NCBI GenBank assembly: GCA_964480365.1
Contig: CAYZPM010000006.1
Location: 27,339 to 91,338, forward strand
DNA: 64,000 nt
Source of the DNA: CAIQPV01 sp964480365
GTDB lineage: Bacteria > Pseudomonadota > Gammaproteobacteria > Burkholderiales > Gallionellaceae
Reading direction: 5' to 3'
Part shown: positions 1 to 7,958 of the stretch, one piece after another
How the letters are laid out: every line of letters begins with the position of its first letter
How positions within the stretch are numbered: the first letter of the stretch is position 1
Notes under the pieces: model-generated
What the model saw: the letters and a program-made list of their open reading frames with translations, nothing else
Databases searched by the model: none
What the model was told of the DNA's origin: nothing
Translations under genes and position numbers: made by a program

Positions 1-575
1 ACGACTTCCGCGCCGACCGCCTCAATCATCTTGTCGAGATATTGCGGGTTCTCGAATGATTCGCCCGCGATGCCAAACGGGCGGTTCGTCTGGCAACCCA
101 CGTAACCGGCGATTTTCATTTCTTTCAGCGGTTTGACCACAGACTGTTTCATTTGATCGAAACCCACGTCCTCGACCAGTACCTCGACAATGTGGCGCGC
201 CTTGACCGTGCCTTTCAAGTTCAGGCCCACTTCCTTGAGTGCTTCGTTGGTCTCTGCCATCAGGTTGCCGTGCTGGTTCAAGCGGTCTGCGGTTTCGCGC
301 GTTGCGAGCCAGCAGGCCGGGCAACCGGAAACCATGTCCTGGCCCGGCAGATGCTTCTCGGCCAATGCCAGATTGCGCGCATTGATAGCCAAGCGCGGTA
401 ATTCGCCGCCTTCGCCGTAACCGATGGAAGCGCCGCAGCAGTTCCAGTCAGGAATTTCATTGAGCTGTATGCCCAGCTTGTCGCACACCAACTGGATGGA
501 GGTAACGAAGTTCGAGGCTGAAGCACCCTTCTGGGAAGAGCAGCCGGGGTAGAACGCATATTGCTTTTTTGTCAT
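1..575 (-). CDS. hdrB: Heterodisulfide reductase subunit B-like protein (partial, cut by window edge)
   Basis: About 191 residues are visible from the ATG at 575, and the frame stays open to base 1, so the C-terminus lies outside the window. The N-terminus reads MTKKQYAFYPGCSS, followed by a WNCCGAS motif and a CPAC motif. Together these form the cysteine-rich CCG domain of HdrB, which in the family holds a non-cubane [4Fe-4S] cluster; a second such domain begins near the visible end (YVGCQTNRP). It lies 36 nt downstream of hdrC at the end of the qmoA-qmoB-hdrC set. By family knowledge HdrBC takes the place of membrane QmoC in some sulfate reducers and sulfur oxidisers, linking Qmo to quinone or soluble carriers. 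The identification is firm; the electron partner is inferred. Confidence 0.9.
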   Translation of the reverse strand, partial: MTKKQYAFYPGCSSQKGASASNFVTSIQLVCDKLGIQLNEIPDWNCCGASIGYGEGGELPRLAINARNLALAEKHLPGQDMVSGCPACWLATRETADRLNQHGNLMAETNEALKEVGLNLKGTVKARHIVEVLVEDVGFDQMKQSVVKPLKEMKIAGYVGCQTNRPFGIAGESFENPQYLDKMIEAVGAEV

Positions 576-611
576 TACTCTTTCTCCATCAACGAGAAAA
601 TAAAAATGCCG

Positions 612-1235
612 TCAGGCAGTGTGGGCATTCTTACGCTCTTCGATTTCGCGCGCCTTGGCGACCATCTTGTGAATGCCGCTTTGATCCTTACACTTGTGAC
701 CGCCGAAGATTTCCATTGGATTGAGGCGTTTTGCCTTTATCAATCCCAAGCCTATCCCCTGCATCGCCAGTGCGTTCTTGATGCCCTGTATGAAGCCGTC
801 CTTGAAGTACATAGCGAGTGAGAACTTCAACTCATTAACCCTGCCGGTTTTCACCAGATTGACCCAGAACAACTTGGCAATGTCGCGCGTCGGCTGGCCT
901 TTCGGCGCCATGCCGAGGCGGTGGGAGTAATGTGCCAGACCGTGCATGATGTGGGTGATCGGCAGCTTGCGCGGGCAGCGCACGATGCAGTTGTAGCATG
1001 AGGTACACATCCACATTGAATCTGATTTCAAGACTTCTTCGCGTTTGCCGGCGCGGATCATCATGAAAATTTTCTGCGGTGTGTGTTCCCATGCGTTGCC
1101 CAGCGGGCAGGAACCCGCGCATACGCCGCACTGCATGCACATCTTGACCCATGCGCCGTCCTCGACGCGCTCCTCGACTTCCTTAAGGAAGTCGTTGTGG
1201 TAGCGCGCGACGGCTTGCTGGTTAAAATCGTTCAT
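612..1235 (-). CDS. hdrC: Heterodisulfide reductase subunit C-like iron-sulfur protein
   Basis: 207 residues. Two CxxCxxCxxxCP motifs, CMQCGVCAGSCP at about residues 34-45 and CTSCYNCIVRCP at about 77-88, are typical of HdrC, which carries two [4Fe-4S] clusters and passes electrons to HdrB. The ATG at 1235 has GGAG about 9 nt upstream. No long hydrophobic segments are visible, so this is the soluble HdrC and not the longer QmoC fusion that has a cytochrome b-like membrane domain. It sits between qmoB and hdrB on the same strand. A palindromic repeat separates it from qmoB. Cytoplasmic; role in APS reductase electron transfer is inferred from the operon. Confidence 0.9.
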   Translation of the reverse strand: MNDFNQQAVARYHNDFLKEVEERVEDGAWVKMCMQCGVCAGSCPLGNAWEHTPQKIFMMIRAGKREEVLKSDSMWMCTSCYNCIVRCPRKLPITHIMHGLAHYSHRLGMAPKGQPTRDIAKLFWVNLVKTGRVNELKFSLAMYFKDGFIQGIKNALAMQGIGLGLIKAKRLNPMEIFGGHKCKDQSGIHKMVAKAREIEERKNAHTA

Positions 1236-1252
1236 CTTGTTTACTCCTTACC

Positions 1253-1296
1253 GTAGGGCGGGCTTTGCCCGCCATGTCGGGCAAAGCCCGACCTAC
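1253..1296. repeat. Palindromic GTAGG...CCTAC repeat inside the qmo operon
   Basis: Two adjoining hairpins, one built on GGGCGGGCTTTGCCCGCC and one on GTCGGGCAAAGCCCGAC, are bounded by GTAGG and CCTAC. The same type of element recurs at several gene ends in the window. Here it lies between qmoB and hdrC, where it could stabilise or attenuate the mRNA. Directly visible; function inferred. Confidence 0.8.
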
Positions 1297-1300
1297 ATGG

Positions 1301-3553
1301 TCAATTAAAGCCCTTCATCGGCGACATACCAATCTCGTTGATCTTTGCGGCATACTCGTTGATGAGTTTTGCGACGCGGGCATTGTCAGTGATCGCTACT
1401 TCGTAAGTCGCCACGCGCTCGGTTTCCAGCCCTAATTGCTTGAGCGTGTCGTCTATCTTACTCATGCGGTAATTGGCGAGTTCCGAACCTTTAACGAAGT
1501 GGCACTGGTAATTGTCGCCGTGCTTGCAACCCATCATCATGACGCCATCGTAGCCGGAATTAAGTGCGTCAGTGATCCAGATGGTATTTACCGAACCTAG
1601 GCAGCGCACCGGGATCGCGCGCACGAAAGCGGAATAAACATGGTGCTGCAATCCGGCCATGTCGAGCGCTGGATAGGCATCGTTCTCGCAGGCCAGAATC
1701 AAGATGCGCGGCCTCTCGGAAAACTCGTCCGGCATATCCACTGCCTTGATCTGCATGCCCACCGTGTCCACCGAATAATTTTCGAACGAAATCACACGTA
1801 CCGGACAGGCACCCATACAGGTGCCGCAGCGGCGGCAGCGGCTTTCGTTGAATACGGGGAAGCGCCTTTCGTCTTCGTCTATTGCGCCAAATGGGCATTC
1901 CACTGTGCAGCGTTTGCACTGGGTGCAGCCTTCCAGCCGCGCGACAGGGAAAGACAGGTCGCCCACACGCGGATGTGCGGCACGACCCAAGCTTGCGTTT
2001 TCCACCGCCTGGATTGCTTTCAGCGCGGCACCGGTTGCGTCCTCGGTCGCTTGCAGCATATCCATCGGGCGGCGCACCGGGCCAGCAGCGTAGATGCCGG
2101 TGCGGCGCGTCTCATAGGGGAAACAGATGAAATGAGAATCGCTGAAGCCGTATTTCAACTGCGGCATGTCCGGCCCTTGGCGATAGTTGAGGTTGAGCAC
2201 GGAGATCTTCTGCATCTCCACTTTCTTTTGCTTGGCCTCCTCCGAGCCGCCCTCCGCAGCCGTTACTATCGGGTTCCATGCTTCGAGATCGACGCCTGCG
2301 CTTGGCACTTGTCCGGTAGCGAGCACCACGAGGTCGGTAGTAACTGAAGTGTCTTCATCCAGTATCTGATCGCGGAAATTCACCTTGCAGCCATTATCGT
2401 CCGCATCCACTGAAGAAGCCTTGCCCTTGGTAAAAATCACGCCCTTTTCTTGCGCGTTGCGATAGAAATCCTCGCCCATGCCCGGCATACGCAAGTCGGT
2501 ATACATCACCACCGTGTCCACATCCGGGTTGGCATTCTTGAAATACATAGCCTGTTTGACGCTGGTAGCGCAGCAATGGCCTGAGCAGTAGGGGAGGTGT
2601 TCCGGGTTGGCTTCATTGCGTTGTCCGGCACACTGGATGAACACCACGCTCTTCACTTCTTTGCCGTCGGCACGTTTGATAGCCGCGCCATCAGCCGCGC
2701 TCGCCAGAGCTTCCAGTCCGGCTTGATCCATCACGTTTGGCGATTTGCCGCCGCCGAGTTCGGGCAGCTTGTTGATGTCGTAAGCGGAAAAGCCTGTTGC
2801 CTGGACGATGGCGCCGACTTCCTCGGTGACAAGGGAGCCCGATTCCTGTGCTACCTGCACGCTGAAGCGACCCGGTGCACCGGAGGTTTCGGCGAGGGTG
2901 GAATTGAGGTGCACGGTAATGCGCGGATGCGATGAAACCTTTGCCGCCAGTTCGGCCAGACCGATGTCCTGCGGTTCGGCATAAGGCTGTTTGAACGGCA
3001 CGCGTTTCCACAGTTTCGCCGCCCATCCGCCAAGCTGCTTTTCCTTTTCGACCAACACCACTTCGTAGCCTGTCTCGGCGGCTTCCAGCGCGGCAGTCAT
3101 CCCGGCCATGCCACCGCCGACCACCAGAATGCGCTTGTTGTTCGCGTGGTTGGGATTGCCTTCGGGCAGTTTCATTTTTTTGATTTCGGCACAGCCCATG
3201 CGCACATAATCATTAGCCATTTCCTGGCGTACTTCATCGTGTTCATTACCTTCGGCTATTACCCAAATCACTCCTTCACGCAGGTTGGCGCGGCTCATGG
3301 CGATTTCAGGGAAATTGAATGCTTCTGTCTTGGCGCGGCGCGAACAGGCGGCAATGCAGATGTGGGTGACGGCTTCTTTCTCAATGTCGTCGCGAATCAT
3401 CTGCACGCCTTCTGGATTGCACAGGAAGGCATGTTCGCGTACCACGGCCATCTTGCCTTCTTTTTGCGCGATCTTTGACAGTTGCGCGATGTCGAGCTTG
3501 TCACCGAGGCCGCAGCCCGAGCAAATGTAAGCGGCAGTTTTCATCTCAGCCAT
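1301..3553 (-). CDS. qmoB: Quinone-interacting oxidoreductase subunit QmoB (HdrA/MvhD-like)
   Basis: 750 residues. Order seen: an N-terminal Cys-containing domain (CSGCGLGDK, then CNPEG and CIAACSRR), an HdrA-like FAD domain starting at VVGGGMAGMTAALEAAE (about 144), the Cys motif CSGHCCATSVKQ, two ferredoxin-type clusters CTQCKRCTVECP and CRRCGTCMGACP (about 545-590), and a C-terminal MvhD-like domain (ILACENDAYPALD through MMGCKHGDNYQCHF). This architecture is specific to QmoB, which works with QmoA to connect APS reductase (AprBA) to the quinone pool. ATG at 3553 with GAGGTG upstream. aprBA is not in the window. In a sulfur oxidiser the flow would run from sulfite/AMP oxidation toward quinone; the direction is inferred. 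Confidence 0.93.
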   Translation of the reverse strand: MAEMKTAAYICSGCGLGDKLDIAQLSKIAQKEGKMAVVREHAFLCNPEGVQMIRDDIEKEAVTHICIAACSRRAKTEAFNFPEIAMSRANLREGVIWVIAEGNEHDEVRQEMANDYVRMGCAEIKKMKLPEGNPNHANNKRILVVGGGMAGMTAALEAAETGYEVVLVEKEKQLGGWAAKLWKRVPFKQPYAEPQDIGLAELAAKVSSHPRITVHLNSTLAETSGAPGRFSVQVAQESGSLVTEEVGAIVQATGFSAYDINKLPELGGGKSPNVMDQAGLEALASAADGAAIKRADGKEVKSVVFIQCAGQRNEANPEHLPYCSGHCCATSVKQAMYFKNANPDVDTVVMYTDLRMPGMGEDFYRNAQEKGVIFTKGKASSVDADDNGCKVNFRDQILDEDTSVTTDLVVLATGQVPSAGVDLEAWNPIVTAAEGGSEEAKQKKVEMQKISVLNLNYRQGPDMPQLKYGFSDSHFICFPYETRRTGIYAAGPVRRPMDMLQATEDATGAALKAIQAVENASLGRAAHPRVGDLSFPVARLEGCTQCKRCTVECPFGAIDEDERRFPVFNESRCRRCGTCMGACPVRVISFENYSVDTVGMQIKAVDMPDEFSERPRILILACENDAYPALDMAGLQHHVYSAFVRAIPVRCLGSVNTIWITDALNSGYDGVMMMGCKHGDNYQCHFVKGSELANYRMSKIDDTLKQLGLETERVATYEVAITDNARVAKLINEYAAKINEIGMSPMKGFN

Positions 3554-3701
3554 GTGGACACCTCAATAAATTCATTTTTCGGGCGCATCGCGGCGTTGCA
3601 CGGTGCTCGCCCACTGCGCCTATCTAACTGATATGTCTTGCGTGCTTCGCGCCGTGCGCCTTGCGTTGCATCCCGGAAATCTAAATTTCTTGAAGTGTCC
3701 A

Positions 3702-4991
3702 TTATTCTGCCCCCTCGATTGCGGAAGTCTTGTATACCACCTGTATCGCGCGCAGCGCTGCCGCCGTAGCGCTTTGTGTGGCGCGGTTCACGTCCAGAGG
3801 ACTGCTTGCAGCGCCCGCGCCGAACTGGCCGCCGTCCGCCGAACCCTCGATGAATCCGGAGGAATCGGTAATGATGTCCGCAGGCAACTTGATGCCGTTG
3901 CTCTCCGGTTCCATGCCGACCGCGAGTACCACCAGATCGTGCTGGGCGGCGTAGCGATGGTAGCCCTCGGTATCCACTCCATGCAGAATCAGGTCGCCGC
4001 TTTTTTCATCCAGCATGATATTGGCTACCTTGGACTTGATAAATTTCACCGTCGGGTCTTGCTGCACTTTCAGGTAAAAATCTTCGAGGCGGTCAATGGA
4101 GCGCAGGTCTATGTAATACACTGTGGATTTACCATCCTCGCCATAAGCCTCGCGCACGTATTGGGTCTGTTTCAATGAGGCCATGCAGCAGATACGGGAG
4201 CAGTGGCGCAAATGATTTTCGTCGCGCGAGCCTGCGCATTGGATGAAGGCAATGTTTTTCGCTTCCTTGCCGTCAGACGGACGCAGCAGCTTGCCTCCGG
4301 TGGGGCCATGCGGATCGGCGAAGCGCTCGAATTCGAGGCTGGTAATCACGTTATCGAATCGGTCGTAACCGTATGGCTGTATTTTCGCTGCATCGTAAGG
4401 CTTCCAACCGGTGGCCCATACCACCGCACCGACTTTCAGTTCTATGGTCTCGACCTGCATGTCGAGGTCGATGGCGTTATATTTGCACGCGGCCTTCGCT
4501 TTATCCGCATCCGGTGTACCGATGATGGAGGGGTCGAGTACATAGTGCTGCGGATAGGCCATCGCGTGCGGCAGGTAGGCGGCTCGCGTCTTGGACAGGT
4601 TGTACTCGTAGGGGTTGGGGATTTCTGCTTCAACCGCTTTCGCGCATTCACCGCAGGCGGTACAGTTGCCATTGACGTAGCGCGGAGAGATTTTCAGCGT
4701 CACCGTGTAATCGCCGCGCCGACCTGAAACAGCCGTTACCTCGGTTTGGGTCAATACGCGCAGGTTGCGGTTGGCCTTGAGGCGGCGCAGATTAATCTCC
4801 AGCCCGCAGGTGGGGTGGCACATTTTTGGAAAATAGCGGTAGAGCAGGGCGGTGCGTCCGCCCAAACTGGCATTGCGCTCGGCAAGAATCACCTGCTTGC
4901 CGCATTCGGCGGCTTCCAGCGCCGCCGTCATGCCTCCAATGCCGCCGCCGACGACGAGTATGGTCTGGTTAGTTGCGATAGTGGCAGTCAC
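3702..4991 (-). CDS. qmoA: Quinone-interacting oxidoreductase subunit QmoA (HdrA-like flavoprotein)
   Basis: 429 residues. An N-terminal Rossmann motif VVGGGIGGMTAALEAAE binds FAD. It is followed by YFPKMCHPTCGLEINLRRL, one CTACGEC cluster motif near residue 133, and the HdrA-type segment IQCAGSRDENHLRHCSRICC around 245. Length and single ferredoxin motif fit QmoA. The start is a GTG at 4991-4989 directly abutting the TGA of the upstream phosphodiesterase, which suggests translational coupling. About 150 nt separate it from qmoB. Cytoplasmic partner of QmoB in electron transfer between APS reductase and quinones. Confidence 0.92.
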   Translation of the reverse strand: MTATIATNQTILVVGGGIGGMTAALEAAECGKQVILAERNASLGGRTALLYRYFPKMCHPTCGLEINLRRLKANRNLRVLTQTEVTAVSGRRGDYTVTLKISPRYVNGNCTACGECAKAVEAEIPNPYEYNLSKTRAAYLPHAMAYPQHYVLDPSIIGTPDADKAKAACKYNAIDLDMQVETIELKVGAVVWATGWKPYDAAKIQPYGYDRFDNVITSLEFERFADPHGPTGGKLLRPSDGKEAKNIAFIQCAGSRDENHLRHCSRICCMASLKQTQYVREAYGEDGKSTVYYIDLRSIDRLEDFYLKVQQDPTVKFIKSKVANIMLDEKSGDLILHGVDTEGYHRYAAQHDLVVLAVGMEPESNGIKLPADIITDSSGFIEGSADGGQFGAGAASSPLDVNRATQSATAAALRAIQVVYKTSAIEGAE

Positions 4992-5534
4992 TCAAGCCTC
5001 CAATGATGTTTGCTGCAAGGTGCGTATTTCAAAAGTCATCTGTTCCAGATCGCCTAGAATCCAGGTGGGGGCGGCGTTCACGCCCGGCGCGTCTATACCA
5101 GCGACAGATCCCGGATTGACCAGCACGGTATTCCCACCCTTGATGTTGGCTTGTGCATCGACATGTGCTGTGTGGCTATGCCCGTGGCATACCAGATCGT
5201 AGTCGCCAGTGCAGGCAAAAGCCTGGCCGTGGTGAGGCATGTGGGTGACAAATATCCTGCGCCCAAAGAGTTCCAGCATGGCTTCTTGCCCATAATAGGT
5301 GAAAAGGCCGCCAGTCTTTTCCATCATGCGGTACATCGCCGCGACATCGCCGATGTTGTTGCCGTGGACTGCGTGGATGGGAATGCCTAGTTTAAGCGAA
5401 GCGCGCAGGGCGTTGACGCCGATCAGGTCACCACAGTGGATGACGGCCTGTGCCCCGGCCGCTTGCGCTTCGCTGATGGCCATGACCAACGGATCGGAAC
5501 GGTCATGGCTGTCAGATATTATGCAGATTTTCAT
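4992..5534 (-). CDS. YfcE/MJ0936-type metallophosphodiesterase
   Basis: 180 residues from the ATG at 5534 (MKICIISDSHD). A longer TTG start at 5579 has no family support. Calcineurin-like phosphoesterase motifs are in order: ISDSHD (D-x-H), HCGDLIG (GD), HGNNIG (GN), THMPHHG and CHGHSHTAH (GHxH), then VNPGS. This is the small single-domain form that binds two metals and hydrolyses phosphodiesters. The true substrate is unknown. Its stop codon touches the qmoA start, so it looks like the first gene of the qmo operon, an unusual leading gene for this pathway. Confidence 0.85.
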   Translation of the reverse strand: MKICIISDSHDRSDPLVMAISEAQAAGAQAVIHCGDLIGVNALRASLKLGIPIHAVHGNNIGDVAAMYRMMEKTGGLFTYYGQEAMLELFGRRIFVTHMPHHGQAFACTGDYDLVCHGHSHTAHVDAQANIKGGNTVLVNPGSVAGIDAPGVNAAPTWILGDLEQMTFEIRTLQQTSLEA

Positions 5535-5843
5535 ATTGTTAGGTGGTGTTGCGCACATTCGCCGTTGAGATGGATTCAAGCTAAAAACGTTAGCTTAAAA
5601 TGTTAGTATTAAACGCAATTAGAGCATTTCATGTATATAGCCATATCGGGGGGGAACTCTTATAGCCCATGTGGGGTATGTTTGTTATACTTTAGCCAAA
5701 ATAAATCACTATGCCGAAGGAATCAGGGCGAACGGATTCAGAAAACACATTGTCGAAGCTAAGGTAATATACGAAGGTATATGCAGTTTTTGCATGGCTC
5801 GCAACGAAATGCTTGTAATATCTCATGTAAATATTAACTTGCG
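5535..5843. other. Intergenic region between divergent operons
   Basis: A 309-base gap between the minus-strand qmo operon and the plus-strand kinase gene. It is AT-rich and should hold both promoters. TATACT at 5686-5691 could be a -10 box for the kinase, but no convincing -35 is visible at 17 bp. A run of eight G at 5648-5655 stands out. No structured RNA or small gene recognised. Confidence 0.3.
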
Positions 5844-7058
5844 GTGAGAATATTGAATAACCCACGGTTTTGGAATGACAGCGACTTCAACCGGCCTCGT
5901 CCTATCGAGGCGGAGGATGGGCGTGCGTCCGAATTGGATAGCGAAAGCCTCGTATCCGCACCGTCCTACACCGGCGAACTGTGGACGCTGATAGAGGGCT
6001 TGCTTGGATCAGTCGTAGGGTCTCTTGGCGCCAGCGGGGGCATTGTCCGGGTGGTATCACCCGACAGCCAGATGTTGCAAATTGCCGGAGCTATCGGCTT
6101 GCCTACTGAGGTGTGCGAAGACGAAAGTATCGTTGGAATTGGCTGCGGCGTGTGCGGCCAAGCCGCATGCGACAGGGAGGTTCATTTCTCCGACGCTGCT
6201 GTTTGCGCACAGCGTCCCAGTCGTCATTTCTCGGTTGCGGGATGTAAATACGTAGTTGCAGCGCCACTCGAATATCGCGGCAATCTGATCGGTGTTTTTA
6301 CCCTTTTTTTTGCTGCGGCAGAAGATGTTCCTGATAACATTTCACAAAACCTGCGACCATTCTCTGAACTCATCGGCATTGCGCTTGAGAGCGCGAGAAA
6401 AAAGATTGAGAGCCAGCGCATTCAGTTGATGGACGAGCGGCATGCCATGGCTAATGAGATTCATGATTCGTTGGCCCATACTTTGTATTACGCCAGAATG
6501 CGCATGGGCCTGCTGCTTGAGGCCGTACATACGCAGAACGAGCAGCTTGCAATCGAATGTGCGCGCGACCTGGATGAGGCATTGGGCAGCGGTCAGAAGA
6601 CCATGCGTGAAATCATCACCCATTTTCGTTGCCAGATGGATCCATTGGGTTTGCAGCATGCTTTGCAAACATTGGTTGATAAGTTCCGCGACCACTCCGG
6701 CATCACCATGAGATATACGAACAGCGTTGCCAATCTCGAACTGCCTCTAGAACACGAACTACAGGTTTTTCATATTGTGCGCGAGGCGCTGGCGAATGTG
6801 GCGACCCATTCCGCTGCGACACATGCCAGCCTGACTGTTGAATGCAGCAATGGCAATTACGTATTCACCATCGCGGATAATGGCGCAGGGTATGGCGGTG
6901 TCCCGAGCGAAGGACACTACGGTTTGATGATTATGCGTGAACGCGCATTACGCATCGGGGGCGAAATCGGGATAGAAAGCGCCGAAGGTAATGGCACCCG
7001 CGTGCAGTTAAAATTTTCTAAGTCTGAAGTTTCCGGGGGGAAGTTTGAGCGGAGTTAA
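5844..7058 (+). CDS. GAF-domain sensor histidine kinase, NarX/NreB-like (HisKA_3)
   Basis: 404 residues from a GTG at 5844. A GAF domain (about 45-175) contains six cysteines at about 91, 101, 104, 109, 121 and 134; the CxxCxxxxC core (GCGVCGQAAC) could hold a metal or an Fe-S cluster. The HisKA_3 dimerisation segment NEIHDSLAHTL places the phosphorylated His at about 207. A HATPase_c domain follows, with N box REALANVATHS and IADNGAGYGG. No membrane segment is visible, so it is probably a cytoplasmic sensor. It precedes its response regulator with a 4-nt gap. A redox or gas-sensing role is inferred from the Cys pattern only. Confidence 0.88.
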   Translation: MRILNNPRFWNDSDFNRPRPIEAEDGRASELDSESLVSAPSYTGELWTLIEGLLGSVVGSLGASGGIVRVVSPDSQMLQIAGAIGLPTEVCEDESIVGIGCGVCGQAACDREVHFSDAAVCAQRPSRHFSVAGCKYVVAAPLEYRGNLIGVFTLFFAAAEDVPDNISQNLRPFSELIGIALESARKKIESQRIQLMDERHAMANEIHDSLAHTLYYARMRMGLLLEAVHTQNEQLAIECARDLDEALGSGQKTMREIITHFRCQMDPLGLQHALQTLVDKFRDHSGITMRYTNSVANLELPLEHELQVFHIVREALANVATHSAATHASLTVECSNGNYVFTIADNGAGYGGVPSEGHYGLMIMRERALRIGGEIGIESAEGNGTRVQLKFSKSEVSGGKFERS

Positions 7059-7062
7059 ATTG

Positions 7063-7743
7063 ATGAGCGAAAAAATACGGGTTGTTCTGGTGGATGACCA
7101 CAGTTTGTGCCGACGTGGCCTGACCGAACTTCTGACCCATCGCTATAACATCGCTGTGGTAGGAGCCACCGACGATGGCGACGAATTGACCGCCCTGTTG
7201 AGTGAGCATCATCCTGACTTGGTGGTTATGGACTTGCGCATGGAGCCGGTAAATGGCTTGGGGCTGCTGGCGCGAATACGCAAGGAGGGTTTTCTCACCC
7301 CCGTGTTGATTCTGACCATGAGTGATGCCGAATCCGATCTGGCCAATGCATTGCGTGCCGGGGTGCGTGGCTACCTGCTCAAGGACATGGCTCCGGACGA
7401 TGTGGTCGATGCAATCCGTCGGGTCGCCGCTGGCGAAATGGTGGTGGCGCCGGCAATGACGGCAAAAATGATCGGGATATTGCAGAACGGGTCGCATGAG
7501 CAAGATGGGAAAAATACCCTGAAGTCATTGACTGAACGAGAGCGCGAAATACTGCAACTCCTGGCGTGCGGTGAAAGCAACAAGGCTATCGCCATGACGC
7601 TAGGCATCAGTAACGACACGGTTAAACAGCATGTCCGCCACATTCTTACCAAGCTTAATCTCACATCAAGGGTAGAAGCAGCAGTATTGTTTGCCGTCGA
7701 CCAAAAAAATATCGAAGGGGACTTTAAAGTTCCCTCACGATAA
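7063..7743 (+). CDS. NarL/FixJ-family response regulator
   Basis: 226 residues from the ATG at 7063, which has GGAG at 7051 at proper distance; the TTG at 7045 would overlap the kinase gene. Receiver domain: acidic pocket VDDH, phospho-acceptor in VVMDLRM (about 56), T in ILTMSD and K in LLKDM. The LuxR-type helix-turn-helix is near the end (LTEREREIL, then ISNDTVKQHVRHIL). It is the cognate regulator of the preceding kinase. Target genes are not shown by the sequence; the divergent qmo operon is a possibility by position alone. Confidence 0.92.
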   Translation: MSEKIRVVLVDDHSLCRRGLTELLTHRYNIAVVGATDDGDELTALLSEHHPDLVVMDLRMEPVNGLGLLARIRKEGFLTPVLILTMSDAESDLANALRAGVRGYLLKDMAPDDVVDAIRRVAAGEMVVAPAMTAKMIGILQNGSHEQDGKNTLKSLTEREREILQLLACGESNKAIAMTLGISNDTVKQHVRHILTKLNLTSRVEAAVLFAVDQKNIEGDFKVPSR

Positions 7744-7791
7744 TAGTTGCACGAAAGCAAAACCCTTCATCCCAACCCCCTGATGAATTAA

Positions 7792-7841
7792 CTAGCCATT
7801 CGGCTAGGCCATCAAAAAACGATAGCCAAGTCGCTGGCTAT
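7792..7841. other. Two hairpins with interchangeable stems
   Basis: CTAGCC (7792-7797) pairs with GGCTAG (7802-7807) over a 4-nt loop. ATAGCC (7822-7827) pairs with GGCTAT (7836-7841) over an 8-nt loop. Because both stems are built on TAGCC/GGCTA, alternative long-range pairings are possible. It lies between convergent genes, so it may act as a weak bidirectional transcript end, but there is no T-tract. Confidence 0.35.
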
Positions 7842-7958
7842 TCCGGCTGCGGGAGAGGGACTATTAAGCTCGCAGATTTTATCAACACTTTCAATTGATC
7901 TCGGTAGTAGAACACAAATAGACTACCCAAAAACCAATGCTATTTGACATACTCAATA

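Noticed and set aside
1640..2347. Plus-strand open frame of 235 codons opposite qmoB
   Set aside because: Antisense to conserved ferredoxin and flavin motifs of QmoB; His/Arg-rich product without family resemblance.
3603..4178. Plus-strand open frame of 191 codons opposite qmoA
   Set aside because: It lies antisense to a clear QmoA coding region and its product has no recognisable domain; typical shadow frame in GC-rich DNA.
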